Origin: Robertmurraya sp. FSL R5-0851
GTDB taxonomy: Bacteria; Bacillota; Bacilli; Bacillales; Cytobacillaceae
Direction: 5' to 3'
Length of the DNA: 64,000 bases
NCBI RefSeq assembly: GCF_038002965.1
Contig: NZ_JBBOOE010000002.1
Location: 1 to 64,000, forward strand
Shown in pieces: positions 17,887 through 25,462 of the stretch. The notes under the pieces are model-generated. The model ran no database searches. It was not told where the DNA came from and saw only the letters and a list, made by a program, of their open reading frames with translations. The position numbers and the translations under genes were made by a program. Every line of letters begins with the position of its first letter. The first letter of the stretch is position 1.

Positions 17887-17910
17887 ATTATAGTATAAAA
17901 CATACGTTCG
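17887..17910 (-). promoter_or_regulatory. SOS-type promoter: LexA/DinR box plus -10
   Basis: On the minus strand CGAACGTATGTTTT matches 13 of 14 positions of the Bacillus LexA consensus CGAACRNRYGTTYC. It is followed by ATAC and TATAAT. The position fits a repressor site abutting the -10 of the peptide gene at 17860. Confidence 0.65.
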
Positions 17911-17916
17911 TAATAA

Positions 17917-18867
17917 TCAATCATTAATTTGTATAAGATTGTTATTTTTACTATTATCTTCATCAACTTTCTCTAATTCCAACTGAGCTTTTGAAAAAGC
18001 CTCTTTTTCTAACAATAATTTCTCATTAAGCTTCTCTTTTTTCTTCAACAACTCATTCATTTCTTCTTTATGAATTGCAATTTGCTGGGTGATTTCTTCT
18101 TCCATTTTTTCTTTTAAACCTTTTTCTATCTCGCTAGACATTTGTACTACATCTACTTCTTCAGCTTTTTTAAAAAGATCGAAAAAAGAAGGCTTCTTTA
18201 TACTTTTCTTTAAGGAAGTAGCTAATAGCTTACTATGTTTATCCTCTAAATAGCGCATCTTTGCATCCGACTGAATTTGATGGATTAGTGTTTTCTTAGA
18301 TTCAACTAATCTATCAATATTTGCAATGTCACTTTCATGTTTAAAAATTCGAGTAATTGCATTTTGTAGGATTAGACTCTTTTCTACACTTTGTAACCTT
18401 GATTCAAGCACCTGTCTTTGAAGATCGGGTATTTCCAGACCAGCTGCAACCTCTCTATAAGCAGATTGACTATCTCGATTTAGGATTTTTGGATTTCCAA
18501 CAGAAATTGAAGGTTCCCAACCTAACTCAGCTAGAAGATCAACAGTGGTTCTCCCCACTTTTTCCATTAGGATGAAAATGATATGTAACCGAAATATACT
18601 TTTATAATCTAATCTATAATACTTCCCGTATTTTTCAGGTTGAATGTAATTGATTAAGTCTGAACGAAAATGATTTCTTATTGTTGAATCAGAACGCTCT
18701 ATAATTTTCCCTGCATCTACTGTGCTATATGTAACATCCTCGTGCATAGACAATATACCAGGAGTAAACAAAGCATCTTCAAGACCTTCAATTACTACCC
18801 TTCTATAAAGTCTATCATCCTTAGCTTCTTCAAGGAGCAATTCCTTAATGTCTCTGTTTTTACTCAT
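17917..18867 (-). CDS. MerR-like HTH protein with C-terminal coiled coil (DUF3967-like)
   Basis: This is a 316-residue protein. Residues ~25-110 form a MerR-like winged helix (TYSTVDAGKIIERSDSTIRNHF ... EKYGKYYRLDYKSIFRLHIIF). The last 80 residues are a Lys/Glu-rich coiled coil. The layout is like DUF3967-type proteins that are frequent on Bacillus plasmids. ATG 18867 has a perfect AGGAGGTG; the frame extends to 18909 without a site. It lies directly beside the iteron-like repeats, the nearest of which begins about 85 bases upstream of the start, so it may bind them and act in replication, partition or autoregulation. Function inferred. Confidence 0.65.
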   Translation of the reverse strand: MSKNRDIKELLLEEAKDDRLYRRVVIEGLEDALFTPGILSMHEDVTYSTVDAGKIIERSDSTIRNHFRSDLINYIQPEKYGKYYRLDYKSIFRLHIIFILMEKVGRTTVDLLAELGWEPSISVGNPKILNRDSQSAYREVAAGLEIPDLQRQVLESRLQSVEKSLILQNAITRIFKHESDIANIDRLVESKKTLIHQIQSDAKMRYLEDKHSKLLATSLKKSIKKPSFFDLFKKAEEVDVVQMSSEIEKGLKEKMEEEITQQIAIHKEEMNELLKKKEKLNEKLLLEKEAFSKAQLELEKVDEDNSKNNNLIQIND

Positions 18868-18950
18868 ATATACACCTCCTGATTGTGGATTTCTACAGTA
18901 ACTATTCAAAATACTACACTTTGACTACGGAAAAATCAATAGAAACCTTG

Positions 18951-19610
18951 ATATAACAAGCGTTAAGGGGCCGCGGACAACTTATAGCGGAAAAGTTAGT
19001 GGGGGCAAACGACTTATAGCGATTGAAATCTAATTCAAACAATTACGTTAATGAATGTAAGATTGATAAATCATCTACGTAAAAACGATTCAATTATGTT
19101 CTTGAATTCAATGTGATTCAAACGCTATAAGATGTCCGTTGGTAGATAACGCTTGTAATACCAATAGATTATAGAGTAACAATCGAATTTGAATGAAATT
19201 GAACGCTGAATCAAATTGAATTTAACTGAATGCAAGTTATCTGACTGTATTCATTTTGTAATTTCTTTGAGTACAGAACGTTATTTTAGTTGAATTTCAA
19301 TCATCATCGTAATTATTAATCGTTTTTGTAATTGAACGAAATTGATTTATAACGCTACGAGTCGTTTGTGGTGAGTTAACGCTTGTTATAATAAGACTTT
19401 CGGGTGACGGACGTACCTGAACGTGTGCGATTGAGAGGGTTAATGATTTTTTTGAACTTCAATATAATCTTTAACGATTAATAAAATTAGTGATTTTTAT
19501 GGGTATTATCTTAATATAAGTCTTATTGGGTTTTTCGAATTTATGTGGGAATAAAATCGTGCGAGTGATTCCGCTATAAGTCGTCCGAGGTACGGTAGCG
19601 CCTTAAATAT
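18951..19610. repeat. Iteron-like ~40 bp repeats, copies 1-5
   Basis: The unit is CGCTATAAGTCGTCCGAGG, then about 6 variable bases, then GTTAACGCTTGTTATA. Copies lie at 18951-18990 and 19006-19025 (minus strand, second partial), and 19121-19160, 19351-19390 and 19571-19610 (plus strand). A sixth is at 20829-20870. No gene lies between 18868 and 19732. The rest is AT-rich, with many GATTCAA/TTGAAT runs. This arrangement fits binding sites for an initiator or partition protein. Confidence 0.75.
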
Positions 19611-19732
19611 CAACGTTTCTAGTGGTTTTGAAGTTCTTATGGAAGGAGACGTTCCAATGCAATAATTGTCGATTGTAATTTACTCAGGGAAGCAAGTATA
19701 TTTGGTAGAATCTAAGTGAAGGAGGACTTTAT

Positions 19733-20704
19733 ATGAAATACATACTTTTTTTATGCCTTTCTTGTTCTTTATTACTAACTTCTTGTTCTGATAAAGGTAC
19801 ACAGGAGAAAGAAAAAACTAAGGAGGAAGTTACTGAAGAGGTGAAACTTTTACTTGAAAAAGGACAGTATAATAACGCAGGATCTTTAACTCGTGATTCT
19901 CGAGGTGAGACGGAAAATACTAGTGAAATTGAATATTACAATAGACTTAGTGACTATATTCGTTTAAGGGAACTATATGATCAGAAACGCTATCCTACGC
20001 TAATAGAAAATTATATCGACTCTCCAATTAAGGATAAGCTGCTACAAAAGGACATAATTGAAATGCTTAAATATTCTTTTGAAGTACTTATTAATAAGGA
20101 AAGGCATGTATTAGCAACTGAACTCTATAACTCACTAGACAAAGAATCCAAATCGGGTTTAGGAGATCTTAATGATAAACTACAGGAAATAGCACTAAGC
20201 GTAAAGGAACTAGAAAAAAACAAACAAAAACAGGTCAGAGAAGCTTCCTCCAAATCTAAAATTGATCAGTACCTCCAATACATGAAAGAAGGAAACTATT
20301 CTAAAATCTCTTTAGACAGCGCTTCAAATCTAACAAACTTCGGCAAAAACTTTTACCATCTGAGTATCGCGTATGATTATTTTTATAATGACAGCAGTAT
20401 TAATTATATCCAGGGACAAGATTCCTTACCGGAAATATCCTTGAATGCTATTACAGAGCCCCTTCCAGAAGTACAACCTTATATTGACCAGTTAAGAGTT
20501 GAAATCAATAACAAAAAACAACCTTCTAAAAATTTTGGAGTCAAGATCGGTATGACTAAAGATGAAGTCTTAAATTCATCCTGGGGCAAACCAGATTCAA
20601 TTAACACAACAACCTCAGCATATGGAAGTAGTGAGCAATGGGTTTACGGGAACGGAAATTATTTGTACTTTGAAAATGAGGTTTTGGTTACTATTCAAAA
20701 TTAA
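19733..20704 (+). CDS. Lipoprotein with C-terminal SmpA/OmlA-like domain
   Basis: This is a 323-residue protein. The signal peptide ends in lipobox LLTSC (Cys about 18). The middle is a long helical region. The C-terminal 55 residues (KIGMTKDEVLNSSWGKP ... EQWVYGNGNYLYFENE) match the SmpA/OmlA pattern, GMTxxEVxxxxGxP then a beta hairpin. It should be attached to the outer face of the membrane. GAAGGAGG precedes the ATG. It is flanked on both sides by iteron-like repeats, an unusual position for a cell-surface gene. Confidence 0.75.
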   Translation: MKYILFLCLSCSLLLTSCSDKGTQEKEKTKEEVTEEVKLLLEKGQYNNAGSLTRDSRGETENTSEIEYYNRLSDYIRLRELYDQKRYPTLIENYIDSPIKDKLLQKDIIEMLKYSFEVLINKERHVLATELYNSLDKESKSGLGDLNDKLQEIALSVKELEKNKQKQVREASSKSKIDQYLQYMKEGNYSKISLDSASNLTNFGKNFYHLSIAYDYFYNDSSINYIQGQDSLPEISLNAITEPLPEVQPYIDQLRVEINNKKQPSKNFGVKIGMTKDEVLNSSWGKPDSINTTTSAYGSSEQWVYGNGNYLYFENEVLVTIQN

Positions 20705-20828
20705 TGGTTCTTCCTATGAAAACTAATATGAATACATAGGAAAACTGAATATCACACTCAACTGCGTTCGCCTGGATAATCTTAGGTTCAGGTTGAGATT
20801 GAATGGAGATTAACGTTAAATAGCGTTT

Positions 20829-20870
20829 GCGCTATGGGTCGTCCGAGGAGCGTTAACGCTTGGTATAACA
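20829..20870 (+). repeat. Iteron-like repeat, copy 6
   Basis: CGCTATGGGTCGTCCGAGG is followed by AGCGTTAACGCTTGGTATAA, the same two-part unit as copies 1-5, on the far side of the lipoprotein gene. The remaining sequence between 20705 and 21003 has no gene. Confidence 0.7.
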
Positions 20871-20966
20871 GCATTTTCATTGGTTAAACTCAATTTTGAA
20901 ATTGAATTATTCATATTTTAAAAACATCACCTAGATACACTGGTTAACGCAATTGAACGGAATAAG

Positions 20967-20999
20967 AAAAGGAACTAACGATCATGTTAGTTCCTCTTT
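20967..20999 (-). terminator. Terminator after tubZ
   Basis: GGAACTAAC and GTTAGTTCC pair around ATGATC and run into TTTTC on the minus strand, just past the tubZ stop. Confidence 0.75.
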
Positions 21000-21003
21000 T
21001 TTA

Positions 21004-22455
21004 TTAATCTAAATCATCGAATTCAAGGGAGTCAATATCAATCAGGTCTACATCTTCTTCAGTAGAAGTACCTTTTGTATCATCTTCTCCAAGGTCTATT
21101 CCAAATTCCGATAAATCAAGATCCATATCAAAATCGTCTTCATCTTCAGATGTTGCAGCAATTGACTCGATAGCAGAGTTTTTAAAAGCAAACTTTTGTT
21201 GTTTTTCACGATATTCCTTGTATTCTTCAACTAAACCTTTTACAAGTCGAGATGGTAGTCCTTCGGTTTTAAAGAAGGTATAAACACTAGCTTTTCTATT
21301 GTTTTTCTCCTCAAGATAACCATTAAAAACTGTGCCGCTTAACGGTAAATCGTCAATTACAGCCTTCTTAGATTGGTCCATAAAAGAACTTGGTATCTTT
21401 TTGTCTGGAGCTATAACTGCAAGTAATCCTAAATGGTGTACTTTAGAAGCCATTAATTGTCCATCTTCTTGCTTTTCTACTAGTTCAACTGGTTCATGGA
21501 GAAGACTGCCTTTGATTGAATCAGTAAACATTTTTTTAATATCGTGTTCATTGTTTACATTACGGATGTCAGCTTCGACTTTATTTATAACTAAGCACCC
21601 TTGATGCTCTAGAATAACACGTTTAAAGTCTTCTTTATCGAAAGTAACAGACGTTCCACCACCAGTAGTGGCAGTATTTATCTCATGAAGAACATTTCTA
21701 ATTTGTAAGTTAGAGTAATCTCTGTAGTTATCTACTTTTAAGCTTTGTTTTGTATTGTCAGCTAGTGCCTCAAAGTCATCTGAAAACTTCTGATTATCAG
21801 CGAATATAACGAATGCAATTCCTTTAGATTTGTCTTTCGCTAACTTCCAAATTTTTTGTGTAAAATCATTTACTTGCCTTAAAACATCAGGGCCATCCTC
21901 ACGAACAGGAAGAGTAACAACAATACCGATTTTTACAGTTCTTTCAGATGCATTCTTAACAGCTTGTGCCATGAATTTTCTAAGGTCTTTCTTAAATACA
22001 GCAGGATCAGTAATCTTCTGCAGCTTTACTAACTCTTCTTTAATGATTGGTTTGTTATGATAATCGTTAAATTCTTCAATAGCTTTGATAATCGTTGATG
22101 TACCAGTACCTCCACCGAGACCAGCAAAAAATAGAACTAAGTCATCATTAGGTCTTACTCTTTCTGTAATAAACTGCTTAAGATTTTCTTTTGCATGTTC
22201 ATTTTCCTCAAGGATTCGCATGGCTTTTTCGGGATTTTTACCTAATCCGCCAAGATCCAGTGATACTTGATTGCTCTTTGGTATGTATTTAAGACCTTTC
22301 AAGTCTCCGTCATTACTATTTAAAGCCAAGCAGTTGTATACAGGGCTCCCATTAGTATCTTTGATTTCTGCAAAAGCGTCAGCCATTCTTGTTCCAGCTT
22401 GTCCAAAACCAACCATTGTCATATTAATTGCAGGGCTATTATTCGTAAACAACAT
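21004..22455 (-). CDS. tubZ: TubZ, tubulin/FtsZ-like plasmid segregation GTPase
   Basis: This is a 483-residue GTPase, the usual TubZ length. It shows the tubulin signature GLGGGTGTST (about 113-122), an N-terminal nucleotide-binding start (MVGFGQAGTRMADAF), and a T7-loop region near residue 235. It forms treadmilling filaments that move plasmid copies by pulling TubR-tubC complexes. The C-terminal ~50 residues are strongly acidic, with repeated DLD/EFG/EFDD blocks, whereas pBtoxis TubZ has a basic tail. The ATG has AAGGAGCG upstream and lies 1 base after tubR, so the genes form an operon. Confidence 0.9.
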   Translation of the reverse strand: MLFTNNSPAINMTMVGFGQAGTRMADAFAEIKDTNGSPVYNCLALNSNDGDLKGLKYIPKSNQVSLDLGGLGKNPEKAMRILEENEHAKENLKQFITERVRPNDDLVLFFAGLGGGTGTSTIIKAIEEFNDYHNKPIIKEELVKLQKITDPAVFKKDLRKFMAQAVKNASERTVKIGIVVTLPVREDGPDVLRQVNDFTQKIWKLAKDKSKGIAFVIFADNQKFSDDFEALADNTKQSLKVDNYRDYSNLQIRNVLHEINTATTGGGTSVTFDKEDFKRVILEHQGCLVINKVEADIRNVNNEHDIKKMFTDSIKGSLLHEPVELVEKQEDGQLMASKVHHLGLLAVIAPDKKIPSSFMDQSKKAVIDDLPLSGTVFNGYLEEKNNRKASVYTFFKTEGLPSRLVKGLVEEYKEYREKQQKFAFKNSAIESIAATSEDEDDFDMDLDLSEFGIDLGEDDTKGTSTEEDVDLIDIDSLEFDDLD

Positions 22456-22456
22456 T

Positions 22457-22882
22457 TTATTTCGCTCCTTGTTCCTTAGTTTGTTTATCTCTATGTAATA
22501 ATTCAGCTATTACTTGCCAACCTCTTTGGGTTAGGTAAAGCATTTTATAAGGTTTAACAGATTCATAGTATAACAGAGACATATTTAACAACTTTGCTAC
22601 TTGCTGCTCAGTGGTTTTTCGATGAAGATTAGTAATTTCATACTTATAGGTGTGTTTCTTTTCATCTTTTGTCTTACGTTCAACTTGTACGTTATCTATA
22701 ATTTCATTAATTGTTATACCTGTAATCGTTTCTTCACCTTTGGTACGTTTCTTTTCTAACTTTCCGATAAAGAGAATTATTTTTTTAGTCGTCTCATCCG
22801 ATTGAACAAGATCACAGAATAAATGGACCATCTCTTGAGGGAAAAGTTTCTTTTCGTATGTCAAGTGCAATTCCTTGTCCAA
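22457..22882 (-). CDS. tubR: TubR-like winged-helix centromere-binding protein
   Basis: This 141-residue protein lies directly upstream of tubZ. It has helical and winged-helix character, with a wing-like basic strand pair around residues 68-88 and a C-terminal helix LTQRGWQVIAELLHRD. TubR proteins bind the centromere tubC, form a ring or helix that captures TubZ, and repress their own operon. The start is TTG with AAAAGGAGG upstream. It is longer than pBtoxis TubR (about 107 residues). Identity rests mostly on position and size. Confidence 0.75.
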   Translation of the reverse strand: MDKELHLTYEKKLFPQEMVHLFCDLVQSDETTKKIILFIGKLEKKRTKGEETITGITINEIIDNVQVERKTKDEKKHTYKYEITNLHRKTTEQQVAKLLNMSLLYYESVKPYKMLYLTQRGWQVIAELLHRDKQTKEQGAK

Positions 22883-22922
22883 GTTTATCCTCCTTTTCTC
22901 TTTTTTTCTAATTATAACGCAT

Positions 22923-23491
22923 TATAGATTCTAATACTAGACTCTTTATTGAAAATTTCATCGTAATTTCGTCTGCGTTAGCCCTATAAACATTGATATT
23001 ATTGGGTTTTATTTAGAGTCTATATATAGAGTCTAATAATGATTTTTAGAGAGTTTTAACACTTTTTCTAGTAGCTTAATACCCTTAATATTGTGATTTT
23101 CGCCATTTTTGTTTATATATGGGGGTTATCTTTAAAGTAGAACATAAAATTCTTGAATTTATTCAAGTTGTTTTATACTCAAATTCATTAATAGAATCTT
23201 TATATAGACTCTATTAATAAACCTTATTAAATATGGAGTTTTTTAGTTTTTTTTACACTTTCTTATCAATATTTAAGTGGTTTAGACTCTATATGTAGAG
23301 TCTTGTGTTGGTGTCTATTAAAAGAGCTCTATTTTAATTCTGTCTTCATGGTTTACAAAGTGATAGCAAGTGCAGTTTAGCTTTGATGGTAATAAAGTTT
23401 CGTAGTTAATGTTGGTCAGTTCTCTAATTAACTGGAGATATAGTGTTGATGTTTTTAAGATCCCCCCAGCTACTATATGTATAGAGTATTG
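22923..23491. repeat. tubC-like centromere: AGAGTCTA repeats
   Basis: Paired copies of TAGAGTCTA/TAGACTCTA occur at 22924-22950, 23014-23040, 23191-23220, 23283-23305, 23312-23333 (weaker) and 23471-23491 (weaker). The best copy reads TAGAGTCTATATATAGAGTC, a palindrome. The first copy overlaps the minus-strand TATAAT hexamers that should serve tubR, which fits TubR autoregulation. No gene lies between 22883 and 24130. Confidence 0.75.
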
Positions 23492-23997
23492 AGCAACGAT
23501 CGGAGTGGAAAAGTGGAAAAATGACCGTAATTTATACGAGCCTTTAAATGGGGAGAGTAGGGGATAGAGGGGAAGGTAGAGCTAAAATTTAATATGGATT
23601 AATTTCTTTGAGATATAGAATTACAATAAATTCATGCACGTTTTTATTCATCACCTTTAAATTAGGTGGCATTGCTATGATTTACTTTTTTAAGCTAGAT
23701 AATAGCGTCCCATTTGAGCAGTTTCATTTAAGCGATTATTGCTCAAATGGAAGTTCTCAAACCACTTGAGTAGTTTTTTATGATTGTACCAATGGTTGAA
23801 GGGCAATTCTAAACGCTGAGTATTTCTCCCTAAAGGTTGTTCCATTTCAGGGGATATACCCCAAAAAACGTCTCATTTCTGAATATCATTTTTTGTACCC
23901 TAAATAAAGTTTCTCCCCATGAGCATCAGCCCTAATATCTTCCCATGTACACTAATAAAACTTTGTATTCCTCGAATTTTTATTCACTAACAAATGG
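23492..23997. other. Non-coding region with a perfect inverted repeat
   Basis: CCATTTGAGCA (23710-23720) and TGCTCAAATGG (23740-23750) are perfect inverted 11-mers with a 19-base spacer. A related CCACTTGAGTAG follows. This lies between the partition locus and the coupling-protein operon and could be part of a transfer or replication origin. Nothing else recognised. Confidence 0.45.
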
Positions 23998-24117
23998 TTG
24001 ATTGTACCCTGATCCAAGTGGTATACTCTGATAGAAAATTCATATTCAAAGGGACGCCCCTATTCATGCAAGGTTACATTTTGTGTAGCTTTGTTTGAAT
24101 AGGGGCTTTTTTGTTTT
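23998..24117 (+). promoter_or_regulatory. Promoter and attenuator-like leader of the Replic_Relax operon
   Basis: TTGATT (23998-24003), 18 bases, TATACT (24022-24027). The leader then folds as a terminator: GCCCCTATTCA pairs with TGAATAGGGGC, with an inner hairpin, and runs into TTTTTTG (to about 24113). The ribosome-binding site AGGAGGTG follows within 10 bases, so the operon must be read through this terminator. Confidence 0.65.
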
Positions 24118-24130
24118 AGGAGGTGAACAA

Positions 24131-25462
24131 GTGGAAGATACAAAAAGAATCTATCAGTTTAACAACAAAAGAGTGTGGATCACTAACAAAGATGTAGACC
24201 TTCTTCATCTTGTTTGGAAACATAGGGTAGTAAGTTTATCGCAGGTTCAATTTTTTCTTCGCCACAAGTATCAGGATAAGGAAATGGCCATTTACCAAAA
24301 ACTATTAAAATGGCACAACATAAACATCATCACTACAGAAGCATATACAGACGGTAACACTCCTTATAAATGTGTTCGAATTGCTAAGAATGGGTTAGAG
24401 ATATTGAAGAGCGAGGGAGTAGTTGTAACTCCATCCTATAACTATAAAAATGTAAAGATACCAAAGCATGCCACAGCTGACCATTTCTTCGGAACAAGGG
24501 AAGTCATTATTCGATTAATGTTAATAGCGGAGAAAAAGGGGTTTTCGACCTTTGATTCGATCCCACCATCTGAATTACCTTATAACAATCAAGAAGAAGT
24601 AAAGGCGATGGAACAGCATGTTACTCCTGGAGCAAAATTAACCCCAATGGTCATTCCAGATTGGATCGTCTTTAGTGAAAAGGCTATTCTCAATATCGAG
24701 TCCGATACGGGCTCCGAGTTTTCAGAGGCCATTATAGAAAAGGTAAAGAGATATGTTCAATACGTAGAACAGGGTTTGGAGAGCATTGACCACCATGTAC
24801 TCATTGTGCCTCCCGATTCTAAGGATGATGATATTCTTTGCTATGTAAAATCTCCACCTAAAGATCGGAGTAAAAGAGTTGGTACACTAAAGGATTACAT
24901 TATGAGAGTGAGTGCACACTTGGTACCCAATCTCCATTTTCACGTGGTGTCCTCGAGTCGTTCTGGGAAAGTGGCTTATGACATCCTTTCAGGTAACTAT
25001 ATGAACCATTCGGAACTAGCAACAAAAATCGTTGATGCCTTCCGAGTGAATCGTAGCTTGGCGGATGAAGTGGTTGAAGTAGAACCGGGTGAGATTTATC
25101 CACCTAATATTGAGCAAGCCATGTATGCTGATAAACAACTGATAATTAAGAAGAAGGAGGGGACTTCTAAATTAGTCTTAGTGAAGGTAATGGATGAGGG
25201 CAGTGTTAAATCATTGGATGAATTATCTTTTCTAAATTACGTAGTAGAGAATAACCTCCTAGGCAGAGAAATAGATGAAGTCCTTGCTGTTTATGCCACT
25301 GATGATGAACTCTATACAGATACATTAGGGGAGAGATGGAACCTCAAAAAAATATTGTTCACTTCGTTACAACAATTAAATAAAAACGGGAAAAGCGGAG
25401 CTGCTTTCTATCGTTCTACTAAACCGTTAAAGAAAAGTAGGTGTTCACTGTATGAAGGATAA
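24131..25462 (+). CDS. Replication-relaxation (Replic_Relax) family protein
   Basis: 443 residues. The N-terminal winged helix (NKDVDLLHLVWKHRVVSLSQVQFFL) and the following nuclease-like core (DHFFGTREVIIRL ... IPDWIVF ... LNIESDTGSEF ... VKRYVQYV) match the Replic_Relax pattern found on Gram-positive plasmids and conjugative elements. The role is in initiation of plasmid replication or DNA processing for transfer. The GTG at 24131 sits 7 bases after a perfect AGGAGGTG; an upstream in-frame ATG lies inside the terminator hairpin. It overlaps the coupling-protein gene by 11 bases. Confidence 0.7.
   Translation: MEDTKRIYQFNNKRVWITNKDVDLLHLVWKHRVVSLSQVQFFLRHKYQDKEMAIYQKLLKWHNINIITTEAYTDGNTPYKCVRIAKNGLEILKSEGVVVTPSYNYKNVKIPKHATADHFFGTREVIIRLMLIAEKKGFSTFDSIPPSELPYNNQEEVKAMEQHVTPGAKLTPMVIPDWIVFSEKAILNIESDTGSEFSEAIIEKVKRYVQYVEQGLESIDHHVLIVPPDSKDDDILCYVKSPPKDRSKRVGTLKDYIMRVSAHLVPNLHFHVVSSSRSGKVAYDILSGNYMNHSELATKIVDAFRVNRSLADEVVEVEPGEIYPPNIEQAMYADKQLIIKKKEGTSKLVLVKVMDEGSVKSLDELSFLNYVVENNLLGREIDEVLAVYATDDELYTDTLGERWNLKKILFTSLQQLNKNGKSGAAFYRSTKPLKKSRCSLYEG

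Noticed and set aside
24095..24130. Upstream extension of the Replic_Relax gene
   Set aside because: Those codons lie inside the leader terminator; GTG 24131 has a perfect ribosome-binding site.
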